Source: Acidobacteriaceae bacterium (GTDB lineage Bacteria; Acidobacteriota; Terriglobia; Terriglobales; Acidobacteriaceae). Taken from it: a DNA stretch of 42,801 nucleotides. A model generated the notes under the pieces. It did not search any database and was not told the DNA's origin. It saw only the letters and a list, made by a program, of their open reading frames with translations. The DNA lies in the NCBI GenBank assembly GCA_021323655.1, contig JAJPKO010000022.1, positions 1 to 42,801 on the forward strand. Reading direction: 5' to 3'. Positions 16,008-27,649 of the stretch are shown here, piece by piece (the stretch's first letter is position 1; the number at the start of each line of letters is the position of its first letter). The translations under genes and the position numbers were made by a program.

Positions 16008-16567
16008 ACCTGCCAGACTTGATGCACTTTGTCATCAGCTGAACGAAGACGCCAATCGCCGCAAGATACATGCATGTGCCCCAAGTCACGAATCAGGGTC
16101 CCCGTTACGCGTGGTTTTTGCGTTCCGGGTGAGGGAGCTAACTGGGCCGATCCAGTCTGCGCGAAGCGCACTCATCATCTCAACCTGGGTGCCCCATCCT
16201 TTTGTGAAACAAAGGGTGGGAAGCTTCGGAGGATACAAACACCAAGAAAGTTTGATCATCCTGAGCGGAGCACCCGTAGGCGCGCAGAAAGAGGAGGGCC
16301 AATGCTCGAAATTTCAGTTACTGACTTTGCTGATTTTGTTTTGAAGGTAGGTGTCTGCCAAATCAAAAAGGCCGAGGAGATTCACCAACGTGGCGCATAC
16401 GACCCTGCAAAAGACTATCGGGGTGCTGGCCGACGCCACCGATACGCACTACGAGGCCCTCAGTTACGCAGATGCGTATATCGCTTCAGCATATTCATAC
16501 TGAGTCGGCAAAGTGCCGCGATCGGGTACTGCGCCTCAAGTGTACTTCGGGCGACTTTTTAGGAATT
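16008..16567. repeat. Intergenic region with repeat fragments
   Basis: About 560 bp between recJ and the tRNA. GGGTGCCCCATCCTTTT, then GAAACAAAGGGTGGGAAG (16189-16224) forms an imperfect hairpin and resembles a unit at 29869-29902. ATCATCCTGAGCGGAGC (about 16256) resembles the units in the 9.0-9.1 kb gap. The right half holds a broken ORF described separately (16302-16503). Otherwise nothing coding was recognised. Confidence 0.45.
16302..16503 (+). pseudogene. Possible frameshifted gene remnant of unknown function
   Basis: A good Shine-Dalgarno (GAGGAGGG, 16291-16298) precedes ATG 16302. The first 39 residues (MLEISVTDFADFVLKVG, IKKAEEIHQRGAYDPAKDY) look like real protein. The frame then turns into Arg-rich nonsense, while the +1 frame takes over with a natural-looking stretch (QKTIGVLADATDTHYEAL, YADAYIASAYSY) ending at TGA 16501. 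The parent protein would have been longer. I do not recognise a function, and coincidence is possible. Confidence 0.35.
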
Positions 16568-16644
16568 TGGTGGGCCCACCAGGACTTGAACCTGGAACCA
16601 ACGAATTATGAGTTCGCTGCTCTAACCGATTGAGCTATGGGCCC
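16568..16644 (-). tRNA. tRNA-Ile2 (CAU anticodon)
   Basis: A complete cloverleaf on the minus strand: acceptor GGGCCCA/TGGGCCC, D arm TAGCTCAATCGGTTAGAGCA, anticodon loop CTCATAA with stem GCGAA/TTCGT, T arm CCAGG-TTCAAGT-CCTGG, discriminator A and an encoded CCA (16570-16568). CAU could mean elongator Met. However, the acceptor has C4-G69 and C5-G68, the pairs known to mark tRNA-Ile2 for lysidine formation by TilS, so the isoleucine (AUA) reading is preferred. It lies between recJ and topA. Confidence 0.85.
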
Positions 16645-16668
16645 TTATGCGACGAATGCGCTTGTTGA

Positions 16669-16674
16669 ATTGTA
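16669..16674 (-). promoter_or_regulatory. Candidate -10 box of the tRNA-Ile2 gene
   Basis: TACAAT on the minus strand lies 25 nt upstream of the mature tRNA 5' end, a normal -10 distance. No good -35 hexamer is seen at 16-18 bp. Confidence 0.35.
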
Positions 16675-16684
16675 CTGTTCCTGC

Positions 16685-16758
16685 GCCCAACTGTACCACA
16701 ATCCTTTGGTGCACCTTCAGATTATGATCCCCTGCTCAGACCATTGAGCTACGGGCCC
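16685..16758 (-). pseudogene. Degenerate tRNA copy upstream of tRNA-Ile2
   Basis: Read on the minus strand it starts GGGCCCGTAGCTCAATGGT, with GAGC closing the D arm, and it keeps a CATAA anticodon loop. This matches the first ~40 nt of the intact neighbour. Its anticodon stem no longer pairs (AGGGG/TCTGA), no TTCRA T-loop is found, and the 3' acceptor strand does not match GGGCCC. It reads as a decayed second tRNA(CAU) gene, 40 bp upstream of the functional one. Confidence 0.6.
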
Positions 16759-16867
16759 GGTCGTAGAAGATGGAATGTCGCGGTTCTCATTCATCTTGGC
16801 CCGGAAAAAACACCTGCCTGCTGCACGCTGGTGCAGCAGGGCACTTCTGGCTCGTTTCCATGCCTTC

Positions 16868-19465
16868 TTACACAGCCTGTTCTACCAGCGGAGCATGAGT
16901 CTCCGCCTTGGGCCGCTCCTGTTCAGGCGCGTCGCCAATGCGCTTTGAGAAACTGCACGCAACGACCGAGTCTTCCTCACCTTTCTTGCGCCGCTTCTTC
17001 GTGCCCTCTTCTTCCTCAGCTGTCGCCTTGCGGTTCGGGCAGACGAGATACACGCCAGACTTCAGCGTCTTCTCCAGCAGATACGGCGAGCCGCATTCCG
17101 GACACTTCTGGTCTACGGGCTTGTAATTCGCCGTGAAGTCACACTTTGGATAGTTCTCGCATCCGTAAAAGATGTTGCCGCGGCGTGCCTTCTTTTCGAC
17201 AATCTCGCCCTCATGGCACTTCGGGCACTTCATGCCGATGGTGTTTTGCTTAATGTACTTGCACTTTGGATAGCCTGAGCAGGAGATGAACTCTCCGTAC
17301 TGGCCCTGACGTTTCACCAGTTGCTTGCCGCATTTCGGGCAGGTCTCATCAATCGGTTCCGGCGGCTTCTGCTGCTGCTTCTGGTGCAGGCGACGCACGG
17401 TCTTGCACGGCGGGTCTTCGTTATATCCGGGACAGGCCATGAATGGTCCCCACGGCCCATTGCGCAGCACCATCACGCGGCCGCAGTTCTCGCAGTATTC
17501 TTCTTCCTGCTCGTTCTCCTGGCCTTCATTCAGGACAAGGTTCGGCTTGGCCTCAAAGTTTTCCCTCGTGTAGTCACAACTGTCTTTCTTTTTTTTGTCG
17601 TAAGAGCTACAGGCATAGAAGGAGCCGAACTTGCCCCACTTCAGCACCAACGGCGAGCCGCACTGCGGACACTTCTCGTCTGTTGGCTTCTCCATCCGCT
17701 TGATGTTTTCCATGTGCTTGCTCGCGTCCTTCAGCTCTTCTTCAAAGTGGCCGTAGAAGCCCTTCAGCAGATCAGTCCACTTTTCGCGGCCATCTTCAAT
17801 GTCGTCCAGCTCTTCTTCAAGCTTTGCCGTGTACTGCGTGTCGAAGATGTACGGGAAGTTCTTCACCAGAAGATCATTGACCACCGTGCCGATCTCGGTC
17901 GGCACAAAACGGCCGGAGCGTCCACCAATCTTCTGCACGTACTCGCGGTCCTGAATGGTGTTAATGATGGACGCATACGTGGACGGGCGCCCGATGCCGC
18001 GCTCTTCCAGCTCCTTGACGAGCGACGCTTCGTTGTAGCGCGGAGGAGGCTCCGTGTAATGCTGCTCCGGCTTTAACTCGCGCAACGTGAGGGCCTGGCC
18101 CTCATTCAGAACAGGCAGCTTGTTGGTAAGCGCCTCATCATCTTCGTCTTTCTTCTCTTTAGACTCCTCGTAGACTTTCAGATAGCCATCAAACTTCAGC
18201 ACCGAGCCGGTCACGCGGAAATCGTAGCGACGATCGGCCTTCGCAACAATATCTACAGTCGTCTGGTCAAAGACGGCAGGCGTCATCTGCGAAGCAACAA
18301 AGCGCCGCCAGATAAGCCGGTAAAGCCTGTACTGCTCGTCGCTCAGATACCTCCGGACCTCATCCGGATGCAGGTCCACATTCGTCGGGCGAATCGCCTC
18401 GTGCGCATCCTGCGCGTCCTTCTTCGACTTGAAGGCATTCGGCGATTCTGGCAGATAGTTTCTGCCCAGGTTCGACCGGATCCAGTTGCGGACAGCGGCA
18501 ATCGCCTCCGGCGCAACACGCGTCGAGTCCGTACGCATATAGGTAATAAGACCGACAGTCTCGCCACCAATATCCACTCCTTCATACAGGCGCTGCGCCA
18601 CGCCCATGGTGCGCTTCACGTTAAAGCCAAGCTGGCGCGATGCATCCTGCTGCAGCTTGCTGGTAGTAAATGGCGCAGTCGGATTGCGCTTGCGCTCCTT
18701 GCGCTCAACTGAGCGGACAGACCAGGCGGCCTTCTTCAGCTGCGCCACAACTTCGTCTGTAATCTTCTGGTCTGGCAGCGAAGGTTGGTCCACGGTTTCC
18801 ACACGTGCGCGCTGGCCGTCTATGCCAACAAAGCGTGCCGTAAACGATGCAGCCTTCTGCGCTTCCAGTTCCGCATCAATGGTCCAGTATTCAACCGGAT
18901 TGAAGGCCTTGATTTCACGTTCGCGCTCAACAATCAGGCGTACAGCAACGGTCTGCACGCGTCCGGCAGAAAGGCCGCGGCGTACTTTGTCCCACAACAA
19001 GGGAGAAACCTGATACCCAACAATGCGGTCCAGTACGCGACGCGTCGTCTGCGCGTCTACCAGGTGCGAATCAATCTGGCGCGCATGCTGGAAAGCATCG
19101 CGCACGGCCTTCGGCGTGATCTCATTAAAGGTGACGCGCTGGATGGCGTTCTTCTTCACGACCTTGCTCAACTCTTCAGCAAGGTGCGCGGCAATCGCCT
19201 CGCCTTCTCGGTCAGGGTCAGGCGCGAGATACACGGCCTCTGACTTGGCAGCTAGCTTCTTCAGGCGGTCCACCACCTTCTCTTTGCCCGGAATGACAAC
19301 CAGCTCCGGCTCAAAGGTGCGGTGTTTCAGCTCCACGCCGATTTCGTTTTTGGGCAGGTCCTTAATGTGGCCCAGCGATGCTTCGACCGTGTAGTCCTTA
19401 CCCAGATATTTGTTGATCGTCTTCGCCTTTGCGGGAGACTCAACGATCACGAGCGATTTACTCAT
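16868..19465 (-). CDS. topA: DNA topoisomerase I
   Basis: Type IA topoisomerase that relaxes negative supercoils, 865 aa from the chosen start. The Toprim domain has Glu9 (IVESPAKAKT) and the DPDREGE block (83-89). The active-site Tyr309 sits in ITYMRTDSTRV. The C-terminus carries five Cys zinc-ribbon-like units, starting CPQCGSP, CENCGRV, CPKCGKQ, CPKCHEG and CPECGSP; the last lacks one Cys of the usual four. ATG 19465 is preferred over the longer ORF (19552) because AAAGGA lies 5-6 nt upstream and the family begins at this point. It lies downstream of dprA, a very common pairing. Confidence 0.96.
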   Translation of the reverse strand: MSKSLVIVESPAKAKTINKYLGKDYTVEASLGHIKDLPKNEIGVELKHRTFEPELVVIPGKEKVVDRLKKLAAKSEAVYLAPDPDREGEAIAAHLAEELSKVVKKNAIQRVTFNEITPKAVRDAFQHARQIDSHLVDAQTTRRVLDRIVGYQVSPLLWDKVRRGLSAGRVQTVAVRLIVEREREIKAFNPVEYWTIDAELEAQKAASFTARFVGIDGQRARVETVDQPSLPDQKITDEVVAQLKKAAWSVRSVERKERKRNPTAPFTTSKLQQDASRQLGFNVKRTMGVAQRLYEGVDIGGETVGLITYMRTDSTRVAPEAIAAVRNWIRSNLGRNYLPESPNAFKSKKDAQDAHEAIRPTNVDLHPDEVRRYLSDEQYRLYRLIWRRFVASQMTPAVFDQTTVDIVAKADRRYDFRVTGSVLKFDGYLKVYEESKEKKDEDDEALTNKLPVLNEGQALTLRELKPEQHYTEPPPRYNEASLVKELEERGIGRPSTYASIINTIQDREYVQKIGGRSGRFVPTEIGTVVNDLLVKNFPYIFDTQYTAKLEEELDDIEDGREKWTDLLKGFYGHFEEELKDASKHMENIKRMEKPTDEKCPQCGSPLVLKWGKFGSFYACSSYDKKKKDSCDYTRENFEAKPNLVLNEGQENEQEEEYCENCGRVMVLRNGPWGPFMACPGYNEDPPCKTVRRLHQKQQQKPPEPIDETCPKCGKQLVKRQGQYGEFISCSGYPKCKYIKQNTIGMKCPKCHEGEIVEKKARRGNIFYGCENYPKCDFTANYKPVDQKCPECGSPYLLEKTLKSGVYLVCPNRKATAEEEEGTKKRRKKGEEDSVVACSFSKRIGDAPEQERPKAETHAPLVEQAV

Positions 19466-19582
19466 CGTTTTCCTTTGCCAATGCTTCTGGAAGCTATCAC
19501 GAATGGCCGCGCAGAATCCAGAGCCGACATTTGAAAGACGCAAAAAATTCATGAACGGTGCATGACAACACTCACGCGGGTA

Positions 19583-20713
19583 TCAAAAACTTTTGACGTA
19601 ATTTTTGCCCGGAAGTTGTTTGATGCGTCCTGCGAGCTCCAATTCAAAAAGCGCCGTAAACACTTCTGATGAACTCAGCTCTGGCCCCAGCTTCTCCATG
19701 ATCTCGTCCAGTTGCAGCGCTTCATCATGCCGAAGCATTGCCATCACACGAGATTCAGCGGGCTGCAAGGGAGCTTCCTCAAATAACGATGCACCATGTT
19801 GTGGTTTTGATGCAAGTTCGCCGTTCGATTCAACCTCAAGCCGAATCTGCGAAGGCAGCTCTTCCCACACATCTTCCCACGTGGCCACAAGCTTAGCGCC
19901 TTGTTTAATCAATGTGTTAGGTCCCCACGCGTTTTTTGTGGTCACATTGCCGGGAACCGCAAAAACATCCCGGTTCTGCTCGACCGCGCACCGGGCAGTC
20001 ACACGCGTCCCGCTGTGCTCGCCTGCTTCCACCACCAGCACGCCCACACTCATTCCGCTGATGATCCAATTGCGCTTGGGAAAGTTCTGCGGAGCCGGAA
20101 AGGTCCCCATCGGCAATTCAGAAACAATCGCACCTCCACCCGCAATGATCTGTTCCGCCAGAGACTTGTTCTCTTTTGGATAGATCACGTCAATTCCTGT
20201 CCCCCACACAGCAATGGTCCTGCCCTTCGCCATCAGAGCGCCTTTGTGCGCCGCTGCGTCCACACCGCGCGCCATTCCGCTCAGAATAATCAATCCTCGC
20301 GCCGCAAGGTCACGCGACAGCATTTCGGCCATCCCGCTCCCATAGGGAGAAGGGTGCCGTGTTCCAACCACCGCAATCGCAGGCTGCGAAAGCACCGACA
20401 CATCGCCGCGCACCCACAGCAACGCTGGAGGATCAAAAATTTCCTGCAAGCGCTCCGGATACTCAGGATCGTTGTAGGCAAGAAACGACGCTCCCGTCTT
20501 CTGCATCGCTTCCCACTCCGCATTGGCTGCCTGCAGCGCCTGCCCGTCGGAAATAAACTGCACCGCCTGCGCTGGAAAATTGAGCGATTCCAGCCCCGTC
20601 AACGGCAGATGCAGTATCTCTTCTGCAGAATGCGTCTGCCGCACTGCACTCAGAATGCGTCGCGGACCAAGTCCGGGAGTAAGCGCAAGCGCCAGCCATG
20701 CAAGACGCTCCAT
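19583..20713 (-). CDS. dprA: DNA processing protein DprA (Smf)
   Basis: Protein that loads RecA on incoming single-stranded DNA during transformation, 376 aa. After an N-terminal SAM-like helical region (LALTPGLGPRRIL), the Rossmann-like DprA domain shows AIAVVGTRHPSPYG, ILSGMARGVDAAAHKGAL and WGTGIDVIYP. FPKRNWIISGMS and EHSGTRVTARCAVEQNRDVFAVPG follow. A C-terminal winged-helix-like domain (about 310-376) ends GRIKQLPGKNYVKSF. ATG 20713 (MERLAWLAL) is chosen; a TTG at 20749 would add 12 Ser-rich residues. dprA is upstream of topA with a 118-bp gap. Confidence 0.95.
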   Translation of the reverse strand: MERLAWLALALTPGLGPRRILSAVRQTHSAEEILHLPLTGLESLNFPAQAVQFISDGQALQAANAEWEAMQKTGASFLAYNDPEYPERLQEIFDPPALLWVRGDVSVLSQPAIAVVGTRHPSPYGSGMAEMLSRDLAARGLIILSGMARGVDAAAHKGALMAKGRTIAVWGTGIDVIYPKENKSLAEQIIAGGGAIVSELPMGTFPAPQNFPKRNWIISGMSVGVLVVEAGEHSGTRVTARCAVEQNRDVFAVPGNVTTKNAWGPNTLIKQGAKLVATWEDVWEELPSQIRLEVESNGELASKPQHGASLFEEAPLQPAESRVMAMLRHDEALQLDEIMEKLGPELSSSEVFTALFELELAGRIKQLPGKNYVKSF

Positions 20714-20870
20714 ACTGATGGATTCACTGAAGGCAGAGGAAGAGGTCAACGTGTTTGTACCTGTTTTTATTTTTGGGAATTTGCACGGAGACTAGCGGGG
20801 CCTGAAGGCAAAGTCAAGTTACGGAAGGAATGGTTGTGTTGTGTCGCAGTTTGGGCTTGTTTTTGAAAGC

Positions 20871-20928
20871 GCACCGCCTCAGCCGTGCCAATAAACGTGA
20901 AAAAAGAAGGGGCTTTATAGCCCCTTCT
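20871..20928. repeat. REP-like double palindrome, copy A
   Basis: A degenerate first stem (GCACCGCCTCAGCCGTGCC, 20871-20889) is followed by AATAAACGTGAAAAAAG and a perfect 10-bp second stem (20905-20928). Its middle shares CCGTGCC, ATAAA and GTGAAAAAAGAAGG with copy C at 28.7 kb. Confidence 0.65.
20899..20928 (-). terminator. Intrinsic terminator of carB, formed by a REP-like unit
   Basis: On the minus strand AGAAGGGGCT-ATAA-AGCCCCTTCT is followed directly by TTTTTTC, 25 bp after the carB stop codon. It is a textbook terminator, and its hairpin is the second palindrome of REP-like copy A. Confidence 0.9.
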
Positions 20929-20952
20929 GAACGGCGCACTCGCAAACCCTCT

Positions 20953-24237
<3,285 letters not shown>

Positions 24238-24307
24238 CTGTTTCTCTTCCTATTCCTTAACTTCAGAACTCAGAATTTTAATCTGGTACAGCATCGAATC
24301 TTTTGAA

Positions 24308-24368
24308 GGACACGGCTTTGGCCGTGCCATCAGCTACATCTGAATCCCAGGGCTTTGGCCCTGAGGGA
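24308..24368. repeat. REP-like double palindrome, copy B, next to the RAYT remnant
   Basis: Two short palindromes in tandem: CACGGCTTTGGCCGTG (24311-24326) and CAGGGCTTTGGCCCTG (24348-24363). They stand just beyond the 3' end of the decayed RAYT gene, where REP elements typically flank their transposase. It shares the CACGGCTTT...GCCGTGCC core with copy C. Confidence 0.7.
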
Positions 24369-24374
24369 CTCCAC

Positions 24375-24817
24375 CTAACTCCCATTTGCCGCCAAACGCG
24401 AAGCTATACAGATAATCCCTAGCCATTCACATAATTTTGCCTTCACTGGATTCAGCCAAATGTAATGCCGATGTTTCTGATATTCATCCATATCTCGAAT
24501 CCGATGATCGGCAAATCCTCGCTGCCAGACATTGTGCCGACTTTCAAATTTCAACGATGCCTGCTTTAAAAAAATCGCCCCTGATCAATTGCACTGCTTT
24601 TTTCAGGCTCTCCAAAGGCATATGAGGTGGAATGATCCACCATCAGGACAAATTCATGCAGCAGAAAACTGCCCTCTGCCCGGTAGCCAAAGAGGGTTTC
24701 GAGAAACAGCTTTGACCAGCGTTCGTACTTAAAGAATGACCGGCGCTCGCCTGTTTCTGATGTGACGAAGTAGGTCTGACCATTTCTTGTAGTAGCTGGT
24801 TCTCGTTTCAGCTTCAC
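24375..24817 (-). pseudogene. REP-associated tyrosine transposase (RAYT, Y1_Tnp) remnant with frameshifts
   Basis: Three minus-strand frame segments together reconstruct a RAYT. Segment 1 reads KREPATTRNGQTYFVTSETG, then WSKLFLETLFGY and FLLHEFVLMVDH. Segment 2 (+1 frame) reads PLESLKKAVQLIRGDFF. Segment 3 reads KFESRHNVWQRGFADHRIRD, HRHYIWLNPVKAKLCEW and stops at 24375. The family's His-x-His metal site after MVDH is broken by loss of about one base before the second His. The likely catalytic Tyr in YIWLNPVKA survives. The start is uncertain; GTG 24817 is used. The element is inactive and lies between carA and carB. Confidence 0.8.
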
Positions 24818-24892
24818 TGCAATCCTTCGAAGGCTAAAGCCTCTTTTGCTCTCATAGTTGCACCAGGCCTTCCAGCGGCAGCCGCCCCCCAT

Positions 24893-24919
24893 AAAAAAGG
24901 CGGGACCAAATGGCCCGCC
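24893..24919 (-). terminator. Intrinsic terminator of carA
   Basis: On the minus strand GGCGGGCC-ATTT-GGTCCCGCC, with one bulged T, is followed by TTTTTTAT, within 5 bp of the carA stop. It implies that carA and carB are not read as one simple operon. Confidence 0.85.
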
Positions 24920-24921
24920 GC

Positions 24922-26052
24922 CTATCTCTTGAATTCCTCCATCATCTTCCTGAAATCACGGAAGAGATAGTGTGAATCGTGGGGACCTGGGCTCGCCTCC
25001 GGATGGTACTGCACACTGAACAGAGGCAGCGATTTGTGCCGCAGACCTTCCAGCGTATTGTCGTTCAGGTCAATGTGCGTCAGGTCTACTTCATTGGCAT
25101 TGATCGAATCCGGGTCCACAGCAAAGTTATGATTGTGCGCCGTAATCTCTACCTTGCCCGTGTCCATCTGCTTCACCGGATGGTTCCCGCCGTGGTGCCC
25201 AAACTTCAGCTTATAGGTCTTGCCGCCCAGTGCCAGTCCAATAAGCTGATGCCCGAGGCAAATCCCAAAAATCGGCTTGTGCCCCATCAGCTTGCGAATG
25301 TTCTGCTGCGCATATTCCACCGGCTCCGGATCACCCGGTCCATTCGAGAGGAAAATTCCGTCCGGGTTCAGCCCCAGAACATCCTCTGCCGAGGTCTGCG
25401 CCGGGACCACCGTCACGCGGCAGCCCTGATCGGCCAGCATCCGCAGAATGTTCTTCTTGATGCCGAAGTCATACGCCACCACGTGCATGTCCGGCTTCGC
25501 CAGCGCAATCGGCGACTCGACCTGCTCCAGCGGATCAGGCCCGTCGTGCTCCCACTCATAGCGCGTCTTGGTGCTGACCACACTTGCCAGGTCCGTGCCT
25601 TCCATCTTCTTCACCGAGCGTGCCTTCTCAACCAGCACATCCGGGTCTGTCTCAATCGAGGAAATCACGCCCCGCATCACGCCATGGGTCCGCAGATGCC
25701 GCACCAGAGCACGCGTATCAATCTCAGAAATCACCGGAACATTGAACCGCTCCAGATACTCATCAGCAACCAGCTGCGAACGCCAGTTTGAGCTGATCGG
25801 AGAAAACTCGCGCGTCACCAACCCCTCTATAAAAGGCTTGTTCGCTTCATTATCAATGGAATTGGTGCCGTAATTGCCAACCTGCGGATTAGTTAGAACG
25901 ACAATCTGTCCGGCATAGGAGGGATCAGTGAATATTTCCTGATAGCCGGTTAAAGAAGTATTGAAAACAACTTCGCCGTAGCACTCACCTTTGGCGCCGT
26001 AGCCCTGGCCGCGGAAGATGCGCCCGTCCTCGAGCGCAAGTATCGCCTGCAT
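24922..26052 (-). CDS. carA: Carbamoyl-phosphate synthase small (glutaminase) subunit
   Basis: Class I glutamine amidotransferase subunit that hydrolyses glutamine and channels ammonia to CarB. 376 aa, normal length. The N-terminal domain begins [21 protein letters not shown] and includes [20 protein letters not shown]. The amidotransferase domain has [12 protein letters not shown], the nucleophile Cys in [16 protein letters not shown], and the His-x-Glu in [17 protein letters not shown] 26052 is preferred because GGAGAA lies just upstream; the longer frame to 26076 adds eight unlikely residues. It lies 93 bp after lepB and has its own terminator. Confidence 0.96.
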   Translation of the reverse strand: MQAILALEDGRIFRGQGYGAKGECYGEVVFNTSLTGYQEIFTDPSYAGQIVVLTNPQVGNYGTNSIDNEANKPFIEGLVTREFSPISSNWRSQLVADEYLERFNVPVISEIDTRALVRHLRTHGVMRGVISSIETDPDVLVEKARSVKKMEGTDLASVVSTKTRYEWEHDGPDPLEQVESPIALAKPDMHVVAYDFGIKKNILRMLADQGCRVTVVPAQTSAEDVLGLNPDGIFLSNGPGDPEPVEYAQQNIRKLMGHKPIFGICLGHQLIGLALGGKTYKLKFGHHGGNHPVKQMDTGKVEITAHNHNFAVDPDSINANEVDLTHIDLNDNTLEGLRHKSLPLFSVQYHPEASPGPHDSHYLFRDFRKMMEEFKR

Positions 26053-26145
26053 CGCTTCTCCATGGAGTGGATTCAATAGATTTTACCAATTTTTCTCCGA
26101 CAATTCCGGTAAATTTTGCGTCACACATGCGTTTTTCGTCCGCCC

Positions 26146-26703
26146 TCAATGCACCACGCCCATATTGTCCGCCGGCCAGTAGACAAACGATGCCTTGCCA
26201 TAAATCAGCTTTCGAGGAACAGGTCCAAAATCGCGACTGTCACTCGAAATAGACCGGTGGTCGCCCATCACAAAATACTCGTTTGGTGGCACTGTGATTT
26301 CGCTCATCGAGCGCACGTCCCGATACATCTTCGGAACATACGGCTCATCCAGCAGCTCGCCATTCACATACACTCGCCCGTCACGGATAGCAATATTGTC
26401 TCCGGGCAGCCCGATCACGCGCTTAATGTAGCTCTTCGAGGGATCACGCGGATAATAAAAAACCACCACATCATCGCGTGAAATCTTCTCAAAGTCGTAC
26501 GCAAATTTATTTACAAACAGCCGATCCTGGTCCCGCAGCTCCGGTTGCATGCTGGTGCCTTCCACTCTTACCGGCTGGTAAAGAAAGGTAATGATAAAGA
26601 ATGACGCCATCACCGAAATGATGAAGTCGCGCAACCATAACTGAAAGCTGCTGCGGGCATTCTCCTTGCCCGCCTGGTCCATTAGTTCGTCCTCAGTACT
26701 CAT
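26146..26703 (-). CDS. lepB: Signal peptidase I
   Basis: Membrane-bound serine-lysine peptidase that removes signal peptides from Sec and Tat substrates, 185 aa, the short single-anchor form. One transmembrane segment spans about residues 25-43 (LRDFIISVMASFFIITFLY). Catalytic Ser51 is in VEGTSMQPEL, and Lys94 is in SYIKRVIGLPGD. The later boxes appear as VYVNGELLDEPY and FVMGDHRSISSDSRDFGPV. It starts 9 bp after the upstream gene's stop, without a strong Shine-Dalgarno, so it is probably translated within an operon. Confidence 0.95.
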   Translation of the reverse strand: MSTEDELMDQAGKENARSSFQLWLRDFIISVMASFFIITFLYQPVRVEGTSMQPELRDQDRLFVNKFAYDFEKISRDDVVVFYYPRDPSKSYIKRVIGLPGDNIAIRDGRVYVNGELLDEPYVPKMYRDVRSMSEITVPPNEYFVMGDHRSISSDSRDFGPVPRKLIYGKASFVYWPADNMGVVH

Positions 26704-26712
26704 CGCAATGTC

Positions 26713-27612
26713 TTAATCAACGCACCCAAGGCTGCCCGCAGGGCACAGCATCTTATATTTCGGTTTTCCTAGCGGCTGCTGTGTCGGCGGAACAGGAGTC
26801 GCCTGCCCCGCTGCATCTGGCCCAGTCAGGTTCGCCTGCGTAATCGTCAGCGGACGCTGCAAAACCATCTCCACTCCCTGCCCGGCCGGGAGCACAACGT
26901 CATCTCCGCGCGTCAGTAGCGTCGTAACCAACCCCGCCGCGCCGCCTCCCAGCGCACCAATCAGCGCGCCCTTTCCAGGATTTCCAGCCACCGCGCCGCC
27001 GATCGTCCCCAGACTCGCACCTGCCATCGTGTCCTGCGCAACCGTCCCAGCATCCTTTCCTTTACTGCCGGCCTGCTCAATTTTGCCTTCCTTCTCCACC
27101 TTCGGCCCGCTTGAGCCAGGAAGCCCATTCACCACTCCCGGAATGCTCACAACGCTTCCATTCGGAAAAATCATCGAGGTAAAGTGCATCCGCACAGCCG
27201 CCCGGCCTTTAATGCGCCCCGGACGCGTCACCTGGTCTACTACGCCCTGCACATACACGCCTACCGGAATCGCCACATGGCCATCTACCACTACCGGAAA
27301 GCTCGATGAAAGATATACGCCATCGCCCGGCTGCACCGTCTTCGTATTGATCGCAGAGCGCAGTTCCAGAAGTACCTTGGTGCCCTCCGGCACCACCATC
27401 GTCTTCGCCTGGGAAGCCGCTGGCGATTGCTGCTCCTGCGCAAAAGCGCACAGCCCAACCGCCAGCACTCCGGCCACGAGCGCGTATTTCGCATTCAAAA
27501 CTGTTTTACAAGAAGACGGCTTCACCCTCGCCAACCGGGGGCAGAAAGAAGCAGGTGAAAATCTCCTCACCATGCAAAACATCTTCGATCCATAAGAAAA
27601 TGGCCCGTCCAT
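26713..27612 (-). CDS. Secreted glycine-zipper protein of unknown function
   Basis: 299-aa protein. The start ATG 27612 has a strong GGAGG 5 nt upstream, but the hydrophobic signal segment (AKYALVAGVLAVGLCAFAQ) begins only near residue 42. An internal GTG at 27525 would give a conventional signal peptide. After the signal comes a beta-rich domain (VPEGTKVLLELRSAINTKTV, VYVQGVVDQVTRPGRIKGRA). A Gly/Ala zipper follows (GASLGTIGGAVAGNPGKGAL, IGALGGGAAGLVTTLL), then a Pro-rich tail with two Cys. The glycine zipper suggests membrane insertion or oligomer formation. No known function is claimed. It lies between the beta-lactamase-fold gene and lepB. Confidence 0.75.
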   Translation of the reverse strand: MDGPFSYGSKMFCMVRRFSPASFCPRLARVKPSSCKTVLNAKYALVAGVLAVGLCAFAQEQQSPAASQAKTMVVPEGTKVLLELRSAINTKTVQPGDGVYLSSSFPVVVDGHVAIPVGVYVQGVVDQVTRPGRIKGRAAVRMHFTSMIFPNGSVVSIPGVVNGLPGSSGPKVEKEGKIEQAGSKGKDAGTVAQDTMAGASLGTIGGAVAGNPGKGALIGALGGGAAGLVTTLLTRGDDVVLPAGQGVEMVLQRPLTITQANLTGPDAAGQATPVPPTQQPLGKPKYKMLCPAGSLGCVD

Positions 27613-27649
27613 CACCGCCTCCGGCCCTGTCTATATTGTAGACGTGCGG

